A stretch of 45,352 bases of DNA from Tilletiaria anomala UBC 951 (taxonomy: Eukaryota > Basidiomycota > Exobasidiomycetes > Georgefischeriales > Tilletiariaceae): contig NW_013546893.1 in NCBI RefSeq assembly GCF_000711695.1, positions 1-45,352 on the forward strand. Direction: 5' to 3'. Below the pieces are notes generated by a model. That model saw only the letters and a program-made list of their open reading frames with translations. It searched no databases and had not been told where the DNA came from. This document shows, piece by piece, positions 11,288 through 22,470 of this stretch (positions within the stretch are counted from its first letter, which is position 1; each line of letters begins with the position of its first letter). Position numbers and translations under genes: made by a program.

Positions 11288-14200
11288 ATGGCTATTTCGA
11301 AAAAAGCTGGGAAGAAAGGTGCAGGAGGCGTGGCGGCGCCGCCAAAGGCCGCTAAAAAGGGGGGCAGCACCTATGCACCTGGAGGAGTTACCAAGGCAGA
11401 TTGGCGCGAGGGATTTAAGAAGCCTCAGGCCGGCGTCAGCGATATGACCCTGCTAAGCCAAGTGACGAACGAAGCCATCAACGAAAACTTGAAGAAGCGC
11501 TTTCAGAATGCTGAGATATATGTGAGTGCATTGAGGTGGGATGCAGGACCTCACGACGTTATAGCTGATAACGATGTCACACTCTCGGCAGACCTATATT
11601 GGCAATGTGCTCATTTCGGTCAATCCTTTCCGTGATCTTGGCATATACACCGAAGAGATCCTTGCCTCTTATCGCGGCAAGAACCGTCTGGAGATGACGC
11701 CGCACGTATACGCCATTGCAGAAGGTGCTTACTACAATATGCAGGCTTACAAGGAGAACCAATGCGTCATTATCTCCGGCGAGAGTGGTGCAGGAAAGAC
11801 GGAAGCGGCCAAGCGGATCATGCAGTACATTGCTGCTGTCAGTGGAGGCAGCTCGAGTGGAATCCAAGATATCAAGGATATGGTGCTTGCGACCAACCCT
11901 TTGCTCGAAAGTTTCGGATGCGCCAAGACGCTGCGAAACAATAACTCTTCGCGACACGGCAAATACCTAGAGATCATGTTCAACTCGCAGGGGGAGCCCG
12001 TCGGCGCAAATATCACCAACTATCTGCTCGAAAAGGGGCGCGTCGTGCAACAGATTCGCGATGAGCGCAACTTCCACATATTCTATCAGTTCTCCAAAGC
12101 TGCGTCTGCTGCGCAGCGCGAAAGCTTTGGCGTCCAGGGCCCAGAGGCGTATGCCTACACGGCAAATTCACAGTGTCTCGATGTGAACGGAATCGATGAT
12201 GTGGCTGACTTTGGGGAGACAATCAACGCCATGAACATCATTGGCCTGTCGGCAGATGAGCAGGAGAATGTCTTCCGCATGCTCGCTGCGATTCTTTGGC
12301 TGGGTAACACTCAGTTTGTAGAGATGGAAGATGGGAACGCGCAGATTTCCGATTTGGGCGTGACGGACTTTGTTGCTTACCTACTGGAAGTCGACTCGAC
12401 CGCAGTTGTCAAGGCCCTTACCCAGCGCATCATGGAGACCCAACGCGGCGGCAGGCGCGGTTCCGTTTACGAGGTCCCGCTGAATCCTGCGCAAGCAGCT
12501 TCCGTGCGTGATGCCCTGTCCAAGGCCATCTACAACAACATGTTCGATTGGATCGTTGAACGCGTCAACACGTCCATGAAGGCGCGTGCCGTTTCGGCCA
12601 ACGTGATTGGCGTCCTGGATATCTACGGCTTTGAGATATTCGAGAACAACTCATTCGAACAGCTTTGTATCAACTACGTCAACGAAAAGCTGCAGCAGAT
12701 TTTTATTGAACTCACTCTCAAGAAGGAGCAGGAAGAATACGCAACTGAGCGTATTCAGTGGACACCGATCAAGTACTTCAACAACAAGATTGTATGCGAT
12801 CTCATCGAAGAGAAGCGACCGCCTGGAATTTTTGCAGCGCTCAATGACGCTTGCGCCACTGCGCATGCGGACCCTACCGCCGCCGACAACTCTTTTGGCC
12901 AGCGTCTCAGCATGCTCAGCTCAAACCCCCACTTTGACTCGCGTGGATCCAAGGTGAATTCTGTGGAGTCGTTGGGGGTGTGGTTCGATGCACTGATCAT
13001 ATCCCTACTTCTTACAGTTCTTGGTCAAGCACTACGCCGGTGATGTGATGTACAACGTGATGGGCATGACGGACAAGAACAAGGATGCGCTTCTGAAGGA
13101 TATCCTTGACTTGGTCGACAGCTCTCAGAATAAGTTCCTCGGTGTTCTGTTTCCCCATCGTCCTGATCCGAATAGTAAAAAGCGCCCACCGACGGCTGGA
13201 GACCGCATCAAGGCATCTGCAAACGCACTTGTTGAAAATTTGATGAAGGCGCAGCCCTCGTACATCCGCACGATCAAGCCGAACCAAAACAAGAGTCCGA
13301 CCGAGTATGACAACACCGCGATCTTGCATCAGATCAAGTACCTCGGTCTGCAGGAGAACATCCGCGTCCGACGTGCGGGCTTTGCGTACAGGAATACTTT
13401 CGAGAAGATGGTCGAGCGATTCTATCTGCTGTCTCCGCATACGTCATACGCAGGCGAATACATCTGGCAAGGCGATGCCAAGAGCGGATGCGAACAGATC
13501 CTCAAAGACACGGGCATCGCGAAAGAGGAGTGGCAAATGGGCGTCACTAAAGCTTTCATCAAAAATCCTGAGACTCTATTTGCGCTTGAGACCATGCGTG
13601 ATAGGTACTGGCACAACATGGCCATGCGTATCCAGAGGTGCGGCGCCTTGTGAGAGGGAAATGTCTAAATTTTGTGCTGACCCTTTGCATACTTTCTGCT
13701 GGTGATTCTTCCGCGCAGAGCTGTAAGTGGTGCAAGATTCATTAAGGCCCAGTTTCACTTACACTAACGCATCTGACGCTGTTGCACCACTTGCAGTACC
13801 GCAACTATCTAAGATACAAGAACGAGTGTGCTAAACGAATTCAGCGTATGTGGATGAACAAGAAGGAAACTCTCGTGTATGCTCAGATGAGGGACTACGG
13901 CCATCAAGTTCTGGCAGGAAGGAAAGAGCGACGTCGATTTTCGCTCATCAGCATGCGTCGCTTTACCGGAGATTACTTGGATGTCGGCGGTAGCAGTGTT
14001 GAAGGTGAAATGCTGCGGCAGGCTTCTGGCTTTGGTTCGACCGAATCGGTTGTGTTCAGCACTCGTATTCAGCTGCTGGTCTCGCGCTTGGGCCGTTCGT
14101 CCAAGCCGAGCCCACGCTTCTTTATTATGACCGATAAGGCTGTCTACATCTTGGTCACCCAGCTCGTCAACAAGCAGCCACAGACCACGTGCGAGAGGAG

Positions 14201-15592
14201 AATTCTGCTCGGCCAGATCACCAATGTAGGGCTTTCGGCGTTGCGAGATGATTGGGTCATTTTGAACATAGCAGGGTCTCACGAGGAGCCAGATCCGGTC
14301 TTCCACTGCTACTTCAAGACCGAACTCGTCGCTACCCTCCTGCAGAGAACCAACGGCGGCCCTAACGTCACGGTGTCAAATCAATTGGAGTATTCAAAAA
14401 AGAAGGACAAGAAGGCTTCCATCACGTTCAAGAAAGACGAGACCATTCCGCGTGACGATGTTTACAAGAGCTCGACGGTGTCTGTTCCAAGCGGTGAGCC
14501 TGCTGGCAGCCTCTCGCGTCCTCCAGCAAAGAAAAAGCCTGGTGTCGTGCGTCCGATCACCTCTGGCAAGCTGCTGCGTGCAGGTGGACCAAGCAATGCG
14601 AACAACAGGCCCAAGCCGCGTGCCATGCCGAAGCCAGCCGCCAAACCAGTGACCCTACCGACACGTGCACCCTCCGTTGGTACTGGAACTGGCCTTAAGG
14701 CTGCCACATCGGTCGTAACAAATAGGGGCTCCCCCATCGTCCCGCGAGCTGCGTCTACTGGACGATCCGGCCCAGCCCCACCCCCTCCACCGCCCGCTGC
14801 AGCTGCGATACCTGATGAACCTGTTGTTCCAATGTATAAGGCGCTCTACGACTTCGATACGCAGGAAAGCGGTGAGATGGCGCTCACGAAGGACGAGCAC
14901 GTCGAGGTTACGCAGAAGGAGGACAATGGTCAGTATCGAGGTGGTCATCTCAGGCCTTGAGGAGATACTGAATTTCTGCTCTCTGATTGCACACAGGATG
15001 GTGGCTCATTAAAAAAGATGGTTTAGAAGGCTGGGCGCCCTCGACGTACCTCGAACTGGTGCCACCCAAGCCCAAACCGTTGAGTCGGCCGACTGCTCCA
15101 CCAGCAGCCAAAAGGCCACCACCTGCGGCTCCTGGAGCATCAAGCGCTACAAATGGCAGTCCAGCAGTGAGTCGCGCTGCCTTTGTCGCAGCGACAAGCG
15201 CACCCAAGCCTGAAGCTGCTCCTGTGCTCACCGCCAAGCCAGCTGTGCTGCCGAAGGCGGCGGTGACAGCAAAGCCGGCAACTGTGTCAAAACTGCACGA
15301 GCGACCGTCTTCGGTGGCCCCAGACGCGGGTGCAGCACCGGTAGCTGTCATGCCAGGCATGGGAAACCCGGGCGGCTTCGCAGCGGTCCTGGCAGCAAAG
15401 AAAGCAGCGAATGCCGCAGCTGCCAACGGCGGCGCCACCAATGGCGCGCCAGCTGCTCCCGCGGGTTCGAATAAGCCACCGCTTCCTCTAAAACCAGGAG
15501 GAGCCAAGCTTCCAGCAATTCCTGCCAAGCCAGGTGCCGGTGCTGCGGCTGGGGGAAGGGTTATGCCTCCACCTCCACCTAGAAGACCATAA
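11288..15592 (+). CDS. myo1: Class I myosin (cortical actin motor)
   Basis: Actin motor of endocytic patches. Exons: 11288-11521, 11592-12953, 13018-13637, 13719-13722 (4 bases), 13797-14928, 14997-15592; 1315 residues. Basic N-terminus, then the motor: P-loop [12 protein letters not shown] (G141), switch region [28 protein letters not shown], and [10 protein letters not shown] near the end. The TEDS site RRGSVYE has S369, the PAK-kinase target in fungal class I myosins. IQ motifs [12 protein letters not shown] and IQRMW follow, the first completed by the micro-exon. TH1 lipid-binding tail (residues about 765-955), Pro/Lys-rich linker, SH3 at about 1086-1140 ([24 protein letters not shown]) split by an intron with a weak GTCAGT donor, then an Ala/Pro tail ending PPPPPRRP. 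No acidic Arp2/3-binding end is visible. Confidence 0.95.
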
Positions 15593-15945
15593 CGATGTAA
15601 ATGACGGTGGAATTATGGGATACCTGCGTTGCCTGTTGGAAACACGAGCAGTTTGAGATGCAAGTAGATGGTAGAATCTGGATGAGCAATCGCGTCGCGT
15701 CGCGTCTTTCCCGTCGTCACCCATTGGCCAAGTACAATAGAGACCAACAATCTACCTTCAGACTTTGTCGACATAGTCCGAAATGGGATGCGTTCTATGG
15801 TTAAATCCTTTCGGGCCAAGAGCACACATATACACCTTCCCATTCTTGCGACGAGACTGAGAGCTACTCGCTTGCGGCGTGGTCACTTGATTGCTGCAAA
15901 GACAGAGCTTGGCCCGGGCTTGCAAGTGCAACGAACGACGCCACG
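15593..15945 (+). promoter_or_regulatory. Myosin 3' end and upstream region of the unknown gene
   Basis: 353 bases without a gene between the myosin stop and the next start, both on the plus strand. The CGCGTC repeat at 15690-15706 (three overlapping copies) is the only marked element. It lies 240 bases before the ATG, almost the same distance as the matching element before DHFR (237 bases). Confidence 0.4.
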
Positions 15946-17547
15946 ATGTCCGAGTCCTTCTTTGACTCGCTCAACTTCAACGGCGGCGGCGCGTCTCAGG
16001 GCTCGCAGCTGCCATCTGGAAGTGGCATTAGACCTCCCCAGAGCCAAGCGATTGTATTTTGGAAAAAGGAGAGTCCCTCGCCGTCTTTGCAGTCCGCCAT
16101 CGGTGGCCTGCCTCCGCACGCAGCTCTGCCCGATATCGGCTCCAGCAAATGGTCAGCATCGCCGCTGCCACCTCTTGACCTGGGCATCCATAATAATGAC
16201 TTTTTGGCAGAGCAAAGGAGGAGCCCAAGTCTTGGAAGATCGCCAAGGAAGACAGTCGTGGAGAGCGCAAAGGCAGCAGGAAAGAGGAGAATGGGGGAGC
16301 GTGATGCAGAGACCGGGAGCTTGGATTCAAGCAGAAGCTTGACGATGGCAAATCGACGCACTTACCGCCAAAGACCCGTTAAACGGAGCCGGTCAATTCG
16401 TACATCATCAGGCGGGGTAAAGGATTCATCAATAGACGGCGCACAGCTTGACTCGACAGACTCGGGCAAGTTCATCGCGTACGTGAATGAACATCTGCTC
16501 GCTGGTCTCGACGACGATCTCGGTATCCAGCCGGCAAACACAGCAGAGGCGAGCGCAGATGTGTCCGAGACGCGTCGAATGAAAGCCCACGGTGATAGCT
16601 CCGGAGGAAGGCGGTCATCTGTATCTAGGGCAGACACTGCGCCGCCTCCAGGCTCAGAGGAAGAGGCGCGGGAGGGCACACAAGGTCACTCAGCTCGCGG
16701 CATGCAAGTTGAGACGGGGAGGCCAGGCGGACGCAATAAAGGCAAAGGATGGCTGCGGTATCACACGGACCCGCATCCACAAATGGGGTCTTCATCACCC
16801 CCGCTTGGCGTTCAAGCAGCGCCCACGATAAGTACTCAACGCTCGATCATGTCGAATGTGAACGAGAAGAGCGCTATGTCCACGGTCGCGCAGCAAAGCC
16901 CAACACAGATGACATCCGCAGGAACCTCTGGCAGAGTTCTTGCGCAAAAAGATAACAATGTCAGATCCGCGATCAGGTCGATGTCCAGAACATCTTCGAA
17001 GTCATCCGCTCGGTTCAGTATGTCACCCACCAAAAACGGGGCGAGCGATTGGCGAACAGCTTCCATCAGTCCGCAAAAACAAGCCGTGCCGGTTGGATAT
17101 GTACAAGAGTCAGATCGTCCTTTTTCCAATGAGCCTTCGTATAATGGCACGGCCGAAGTCGCGTTGGCACAAGATCACGGTCAGCGTCGCAAACTAGGCA
17201 GCACTGCCCGACGCAGCATCTCGGGCCCTAGCGCTACCCTCCGTTGCCCGACTGCAAATGCCAGGAACGCCGGCGGCACTACAGCAATTAAGGCGGCGGG
17301 CAGCGGCGCAAAGCGCCCAGCAGCACCGGGCCGTTCAGGTTTCACCACACCAGTTCACATCTCTCGCTCGCCCGTCAAGGCGCCCGGAAGCTCGCCGACA
17401 AGCGCGATCGTGATCGACGATGACGACGACTCGGACGATGACGAGCATGTCAAGTGCAAGGGCAATGCAGCAGATGACAGTTTCGACTTTGCAGAAGACG
17501 AGGACTTCATCATGCTCTCGGAGCGCCTAGCTGAGGAAGGCCTTTAA
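15946..17547 (+). CDS. Unknown disordered protein with acidic tail and SIM-like motif
   Basis: A single exon of 533 codons that I do not recognise. The ATG at 15946 has a good context (CCACG before it). The N-terminus is SESFFDSLNF; the rest is rich in Ser, Arg, Pro and Gly with scattered SP/TP sites (SPSP, SPTK, SPQK, SPVK), typical of an intrinsically disordered, probably nuclear phosphoprotein. Basic patches KRSRSIR and RRKLGSTARRS could be nuclear signals. Near residues 483-495 AIVIDDDDDSDDD is a hydrophobic core followed by acids, the pattern of a SUMO-interacting motif. The C-terminus DSFDFAEDEDFIMLSERL looks like a short conserved acidic peptide. No enzymatic fold is visible. Its promoter element is shared with MRE11/DHFR, so a genome-maintenance role is possible but only a guess. 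Confidence 0.75.
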   Translation: MSESFFDSLNFNGGGASQGSQLPSGSGIRPPQSQAIVFWKKESPSPSLQSAIGGLPPHAALPDIGSSKWSASPLPPLDLGIHNNDFLAEQRRSPSLGRSPRKTVVESAKAAGKRRMGERDAETGSLDSSRSLTMANRRTYRQRPVKRSRSIRTSSGGVKDSSIDGAQLDSTDSGKFIAYVNEHLLAGLDDDLGIQPANTAEASADVSETRRMKAHGDSSGGRRSSVSRADTAPPPGSEEEAREGTQGHSARGMQVETGRPGGRNKGKGWLRYHTDPHPQMGSSSPPLGVQAAPTISTQRSIMSNVNEKSAMSTVAQQSPTQMTSAGTSGRVLAQKDNNVRSAIRSMSRTSSKSSARFSMSPTKNGASDWRTASISPQKQAVPVGYVQESDRPFSNEPSYNGTAEVALAQDHGQRRKLGSTARRSISGPSATLRCPTANARNAGGTTAIKAAGSGAKRPAAPGRSGFTTPVHISRSPVKAPGSSPTSAIVIDDDDDSDDDEHVKCKGNAADDSFDFAEDEDFIMLSERLAEEGL

Positions 17548-17655
17548 AGAGCTGAGAAAGGGAAAGGGTGCCGGAGGGCGGACGGTGAGGGAATGCGTGA
17601 TCAGGATAGAGGCGCATCTGTACAGTGACATTCATCATGAGTGCATACAGCAGCA

Positions 17656-19510
17656 TCAGCTGATTTTCCACTCGCGCGTGAATGCGTCGGCATCCTCTTT
17701 GCCGATTAGGAGCTCGAATGCCCATAGCGTGAGGGTGATCCCTACAGTGAGGAACCGCCAGTAGATCTGGTGACTCTGATCAAGCACTGCGGAGGAGATG
17801 ATGGATCAGCAACGCTCAACTCTTGGTGTCATCTGGAATGATGCCACTCACAGAGCAAATGTGAGTAGACCGCGATCATGATCAGCCTTGAGTATGAAAC
17901 GATGATGGATATGACTACGGTAGGGGTGATGGAGTTAGAAAAGGATGCGATGCCGTTCACGCAGACGCGGAGCTGCAACTCACAAGCGCCAAACGGCTCT
18001 TCTTCGCTCAAGCTCTTCTGTTCTGCCTTTCTTCGCGGCTTTTCCTCTTCGCGAATGTCCTCATCAGAATCGTATTCGTCTTCTGAGTAATCGTCATAGT
18101 CGTCTGCATCCGACTTATCCGGTTTAAGCCAGCGCGGCGGCCCGCCCGCCTTCAGCAGGGGCAAGATCCGAGAAGCAGCGTAAAGCACCATCAAGCGATA
18201 TAGCAAACTGACGATGACGCTCTTTGGCAGTGCAGCGAGCGCTGCAGAGATGAAGTCGATCGAATGCCCAGCTATTCGCCCGCCTACCTGGACGAGCGTC
18301 TTGGTGGAGCCTACTACGGATGGTAGCAGCGGTAAAGGCGACCCTGATTCGGTGTTCACTTTGAATGACCGAATCAGCGCTAGTGGGTCGGCGGTAAACG
18401 CGAGCGAGTCAGATAGTTGCGTCACATTGAACACCACGTAGGCCAGCTGCCGAAAGAAATCGTAGTCCTGCTTCAGTCCATTACTTTGCATCACGCTGGC
18501 AAATAAGGTGCTCACCATCAGGCTAGTCTCCACGACATTGCCCTTGCGAACGGCGAATGCGATTGCGGTCAGCCAGAACGTAGAACTGACGCTGACTCCC
18601 ACCGCAGCAGCTGCGCCTGGCCTGTCTCGTGTGGCGCCTTCGAAAGAGAGGTAAAGCGCCACTGCGGAGGAGACGTAGGTGAAAGCGGAGAGCAAAAGGA
18701 ACAGAAGCTGCCAACCCTCTGCCCCACCCAGACCAAAGGATGGAAGATACGAAAGGAGGCGCTTGCGAGGAGACGGCGGCCGTGAAAGGGAGGTTGCGAT
18801 ACTGCAAGCGGCAGAGGTTCTCATTTTTCAGCTTTGCAGAAACAATGCTTGCGTCCAGATCTTACTCACACCCATCGAGACATGCTGCCAACCGCTTGAA
18901 TGACCAAGACTGAGGCCACACCTTCTAGCAGTGAGAACAGCGGGCTAGAAAAGCGCAAAAACGTTGACCACCATCCTGGCACATTTCTTGCAAGAAAGAA
19001 AAATGACCAGATGAACCAGTTAAAGACAGCTTGCAGCAATGTGTCGAATTCAGCTCCGACTATCCCGGCCAAGCCTGCATCGTGTGGTGTGTCACTTCTT
19101 GTTTCAACCGTTGTGTCTTTTGAGGTCCCAGCGCGCAGTCCAAAGAGACTTGAACGGCCCGCAGCGCTTGTCGCGCTGGAGCCAGCTGATGCTAATGCGC
19201 TCGGTCGCTTGGCAAGGTGTGCAAAGTAGCTTTCGCTTGGAGGGCTATAGACGTTGAAACACACAAGCAAGCATGCGGGAATGACGACGAATTGAAAGAT
19301 GGCGAGAAAGTTGCCGATCCATGCCAGCCTTGTGTTCTTGGTCATCAGCCGTATCGTCGACAAGATAAAGTAGTATGAGGCCAGCGAGGCTGAAAGTGCT
19401 AGGAAAGCCTCGGTGCCAGCTAAGTCGAGCGATAATGGGAGGTAGAAAAGTACTTGCAGCAGGCTGGCGAGGCGACCGAAATTGACGAGGGCGCTTGAGA
19501 CAAGCGTCAT
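17656..19510 (-). CDS. ICE2: ICE2-family ER membrane protein
   Basis: Multi-spanning endoplasmic reticulum protein; in yeast Ice2 supports cortical ER inheritance and lipid-droplet/phospholipid balance. Exons 19510-18870, 18801-17984, 17914-17852, 17786-17656 give 550 residues (yeast protein about 490). Hydrophobic segments alternate through the protein: LLQVLFYLPLSLDL and LALSASLASYYFIL at the N-terminus, FLAIFQFVVIPACLLVCF, FNWFIWSFFFLARNV, WQLLFLLLSAFTYVSSAVAL, then ISIIVSYSRLIMIAVYSHLL and FLTVGITLTLWAFELLIG at the end. A cytosolic loop near residue 475 is highly acidic (DADDYDDYSEDEYDSDED). Family assignment rests on hydrophobic layout and on the paired lysine/arginine loops, not on a catalytic motif. 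The two last small exons restore the final membrane segments. It is convergent with the unknown gene (108 bp). Confidence 0.75.
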
Positions 19511-20147
19511 GCTGGCGAAAGCTCCGCCCCTCGCTGACGGGCTGGGAAATTGGAGCTAGCTCGAGACAGCTGCAACAACGGGGCTGACTCTGAGTGGTAG
19601 TCAATCCAGATCCAGAGTGGGCGACATCTGCTTGAGAAGGGCAGTAGTAACAAGAGCTGCTCTTTGATGATATGCAATACCAGCTTCCAATAAGAGTATT
19701 CGGTTCAAGTTGTCGTGGCATGCAGCCAAAAACGCGGAAATGCGGCACATCAGGTGTTTCACGCCGAAGTCTCTCTTGTCACATCTCAATTCCCAGCCGC
19801 CTGGTTTTCGAGTTGGGTTCAAGCTTTCAAGCCCACGGGTATAATCTATGCACCGGCGATCGTGGCCTTCTGAGCATCTGTACATGGCATGGATTTGGTG
19901 CATCAAATGCATGGGAGATATAGTTCCGACGTGCGATCCGGCCAGTCGTGCACCACGTATCTCATCGCACTTGGGGAAGGCCATTTGGGCGTGTCCAGAT
20001 GCATCGAGTCTCTCATTGACAGTGACTTAATAGTCCCTTGTACTGAAGAACAACGTACATATCTTTTGCACACAAAACGCGCCAGCAAGGAGCGCTTCCA
20101 TCAGTGGACATGGATAGCAAAGGATGTACAGCCGCCAATCCAAAAGA
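19511..20147. other. Intergenic, upstream of ICE2
   Basis: 637 bases between the ICE2 start and the 3' end of the acyl-CoA dehydrogenase gene. Both genes are on the minus strand, so this holds the ICE2 promoter and the dehydrogenase terminator. Only short unconvincing frames occur, and I see nothing else in it. Confidence 0.5.
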
Positions 20148-21786
20148 TCAAAGGCGCGCGTCTGCCTTCATTTTTTCCATTTTGACACCAAGCGACGACA
20201 CTGAATAAAAGACGGAAATGGCAAGGAAAAGACAGTCAGCAGCCCTTCAAGCTATTTCACTAAAAAGGCAGGACGTACGGATCTCGGCGGACCCGCCACC
20301 AACGACCATCACCCTGAGGTCGCGACTGATTTGTTCAATGCGCGCGCCAGCGTGGTCACCACCGCGCTGGTATCCCAGGCCGCCCATGATCTGCTGCGCC
20401 TCTCTGACACAAAGCTCGAGGACGTATCCGCTCTCGACTTTGAGCAGCGCGATTCTTCCCCCGAGCTCCATGTCTGCGATCTTCTTGCCCTGCGGCGTGT
20501 TGCCGCATGCGTGCATTTGATGCGCCAGGGCCTCCATCCACGCATGTAGCGCCTCGACGCGTCGGCCCATGTCGGCAAATTTTGATTGAATGATGGGCTG
20601 CTCGATCAGCGGCTTTCCAAATGTGTGCCGCTTGCACGCGTATGCGTATGCGTCCTCGATGCAGACGCGTGACATGCGCAGCGCCGAGACGGCCAAGGCG
20701 AGACGCTCTCCATTGAAGTTGGACATTACGATGCGGAAGCCCTGGTTCTCTTTGCCGAGCAGGTAGCGTGCGGGGACCTTGACGTCGTCGAATGTGATTA
20801 TTGTCGACCCAGACACATTGACGCCGCTATTCTTGAGCAGACGCCGCTCGATGCCTTCCAAATGCATAGGAACCACAATGACACTGATGCCACCTGCGCC
20901 CGAATCCTCCTCTCCTGTGCGGACGACGGTAGTGCAATAGTCGGCAAAGACTCCATTTGCTGCAACACCGATTATTTCAGAAATGCATGCGTCCTAATGT
21001 AACAAGTCGTGAGATGGCGACTCACTAATCCATTTCTTCTGGCCATTGATGATGTAGTGCTTTCCATCGGTGGAGCGTACCGCGGTTGTTTTGATGCCAG
21101 CCACGTCCGAGCCGGCCAACGGCTCCGTGACACCCTGCAATGCAGACCGGATGAAGATCAACTTATCTTTTTTATTGTGACATGCATTTCTTCACTAATG
21201 GCTCACCAAGCATATCCGCTTTTTACCCAGCAGAATATCTGGCAAAAGCTCTCGTTTCAGGTCTTCACTACCGAAGTTGACAAGTGGCGGGCCGCCGATT
21301 CCGTTTCCGCCACCGAGCGCCCAGTTGACGCCAAGGAAGCCGTGTCGCATCAGCTCATCAAAGAGAACCACGTTGTGCAGATTATCCCATTCTTCAGGAG
21401 GGATGTTTGCAGGAAGTTGTATACCAGCTGCTTTCAGCGATGGAATGTGGAAGGGCTGAATCGATGCTGCGACGAAGCCTCTGGCTGCGTGCTCTTGGTA
21501 TTGGGCTGACCTGCACCTCGCGCGTGTGAGATAAGATCAACAAAATTCAGTGCTGTAATCGAAGAGCATCATTATGTTCTACTCACGGTATTGTGCCCTT
21601 GTCCTCCCACTCGCCAGCCTTGTGGCTGAAGCTGTCGACGTAGTCCCGACAGTACGCTCGAAGCCTACGGTGCGAATCGGTGTAGAAAGGAGACGTGTCA
21701 CCCAGCGACCCGTACCATGCAGGCTCGGCGAAGGGCAGGACGGAGCCAAACGGCTCTGAGGGAACTTTGACTTGTGATGAAGACAT
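20148..21786 (-). CDS. Acyl-CoA dehydrogenase with C-terminal ARL
   Basis: FAD-dependent dehydrogenation of an acyl-CoA. Exons 21786-21587, 21510-21207, 21134-21026, 20959-20279, 20200-20148; 448 residues. In order: [12 protein letters not shown] start, mainly helical N-domain with [13 protein letters not shown], the middle-domain signature [16 protein letters not shown] and NGQKKWITNGVFADY, then the C-domain [19 protein letters not shown] and [12 protein letters not shown]. The usual EGT catalytic motif of medium-chain enzymes is replaced by GGGSAEI; the base is more likely E289 in FNGERLAL, the position used by LCAD and isovaleryl-CoA dehydrogenase. The last exon of 17 codons ends in ALA-ARG-LEU, a PTS1-like signal, and no mitochondrial presequence is visible, so a peroxisomal site is likely. 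Substrate unknown. Confidence 0.88.
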
Positions 21787-22470
21787 GGCAGGCAGGCTCG
21801 TTGGAGGTGGCGGCTCGCTATAGCTTTGAGAGGGAGTACCAAAGGGGGATGAGGTTGAAGCACTTGAAACGGCGGCCCTTGCTTCGAAGGCGGCTGAAGT
21901 TTGACGCTCGCCGTGGCGGAGGAAAGCACTTGGGGACCTTGCAACGAATACGGTGCTCGGTCAACTTTGCACTGGTGCTTTGGGCAGATGTCTACGGCAA
22001 CCAGAGCGGACGTACATGTCACAATGCAGAAAGCTAGAGTGTGTTCCAACGCTCCTCTAATCTGGACTTGCAGGAGCTGAGAATCTCCACTCTCCGGTTC
22101 GGGTTGCCAACAGAAGCCGGAACATTGCCTTAGGGTTATCGTATCAATTTTATCTTATCTTAGCCATTTTATTGATTCCTTGCAATCCTTCCTTCTTGTC
22201 AGCGGGGCGATTGGCGCGCGCAATGTGGCATGGGCCATGGTATGGTGCACTTCAACAGCATCCTCATCGCATAATCTCACCGACACATAACACCTAGTTC
22301 TGCACAAGTTGCGGTGTAATCATTAGTGTGCTAATTCATTTCCTTCGTTGTGAGCCAAGACGAAGCAATGAGCTTGTCGAACACGAATTCCCGATTCTAT
22401 TGCCCGCCTTGACGAAGCATAGATTTTGCTTTCAGTGCGCTATATGAGTATTTACCATTGATCATGGCCA
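21787..22470. other. Intergenic, upstream of the acyl-CoA dehydrogenase
   Basis: 684 bases with no gene. It holds the dehydrogenase promoter and the 3' end of the synthetase gene. An AT-rich stretch near 22135-22180 stands out against the GC-rich surroundings; nothing else is recognisable. Confidence 0.5.
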
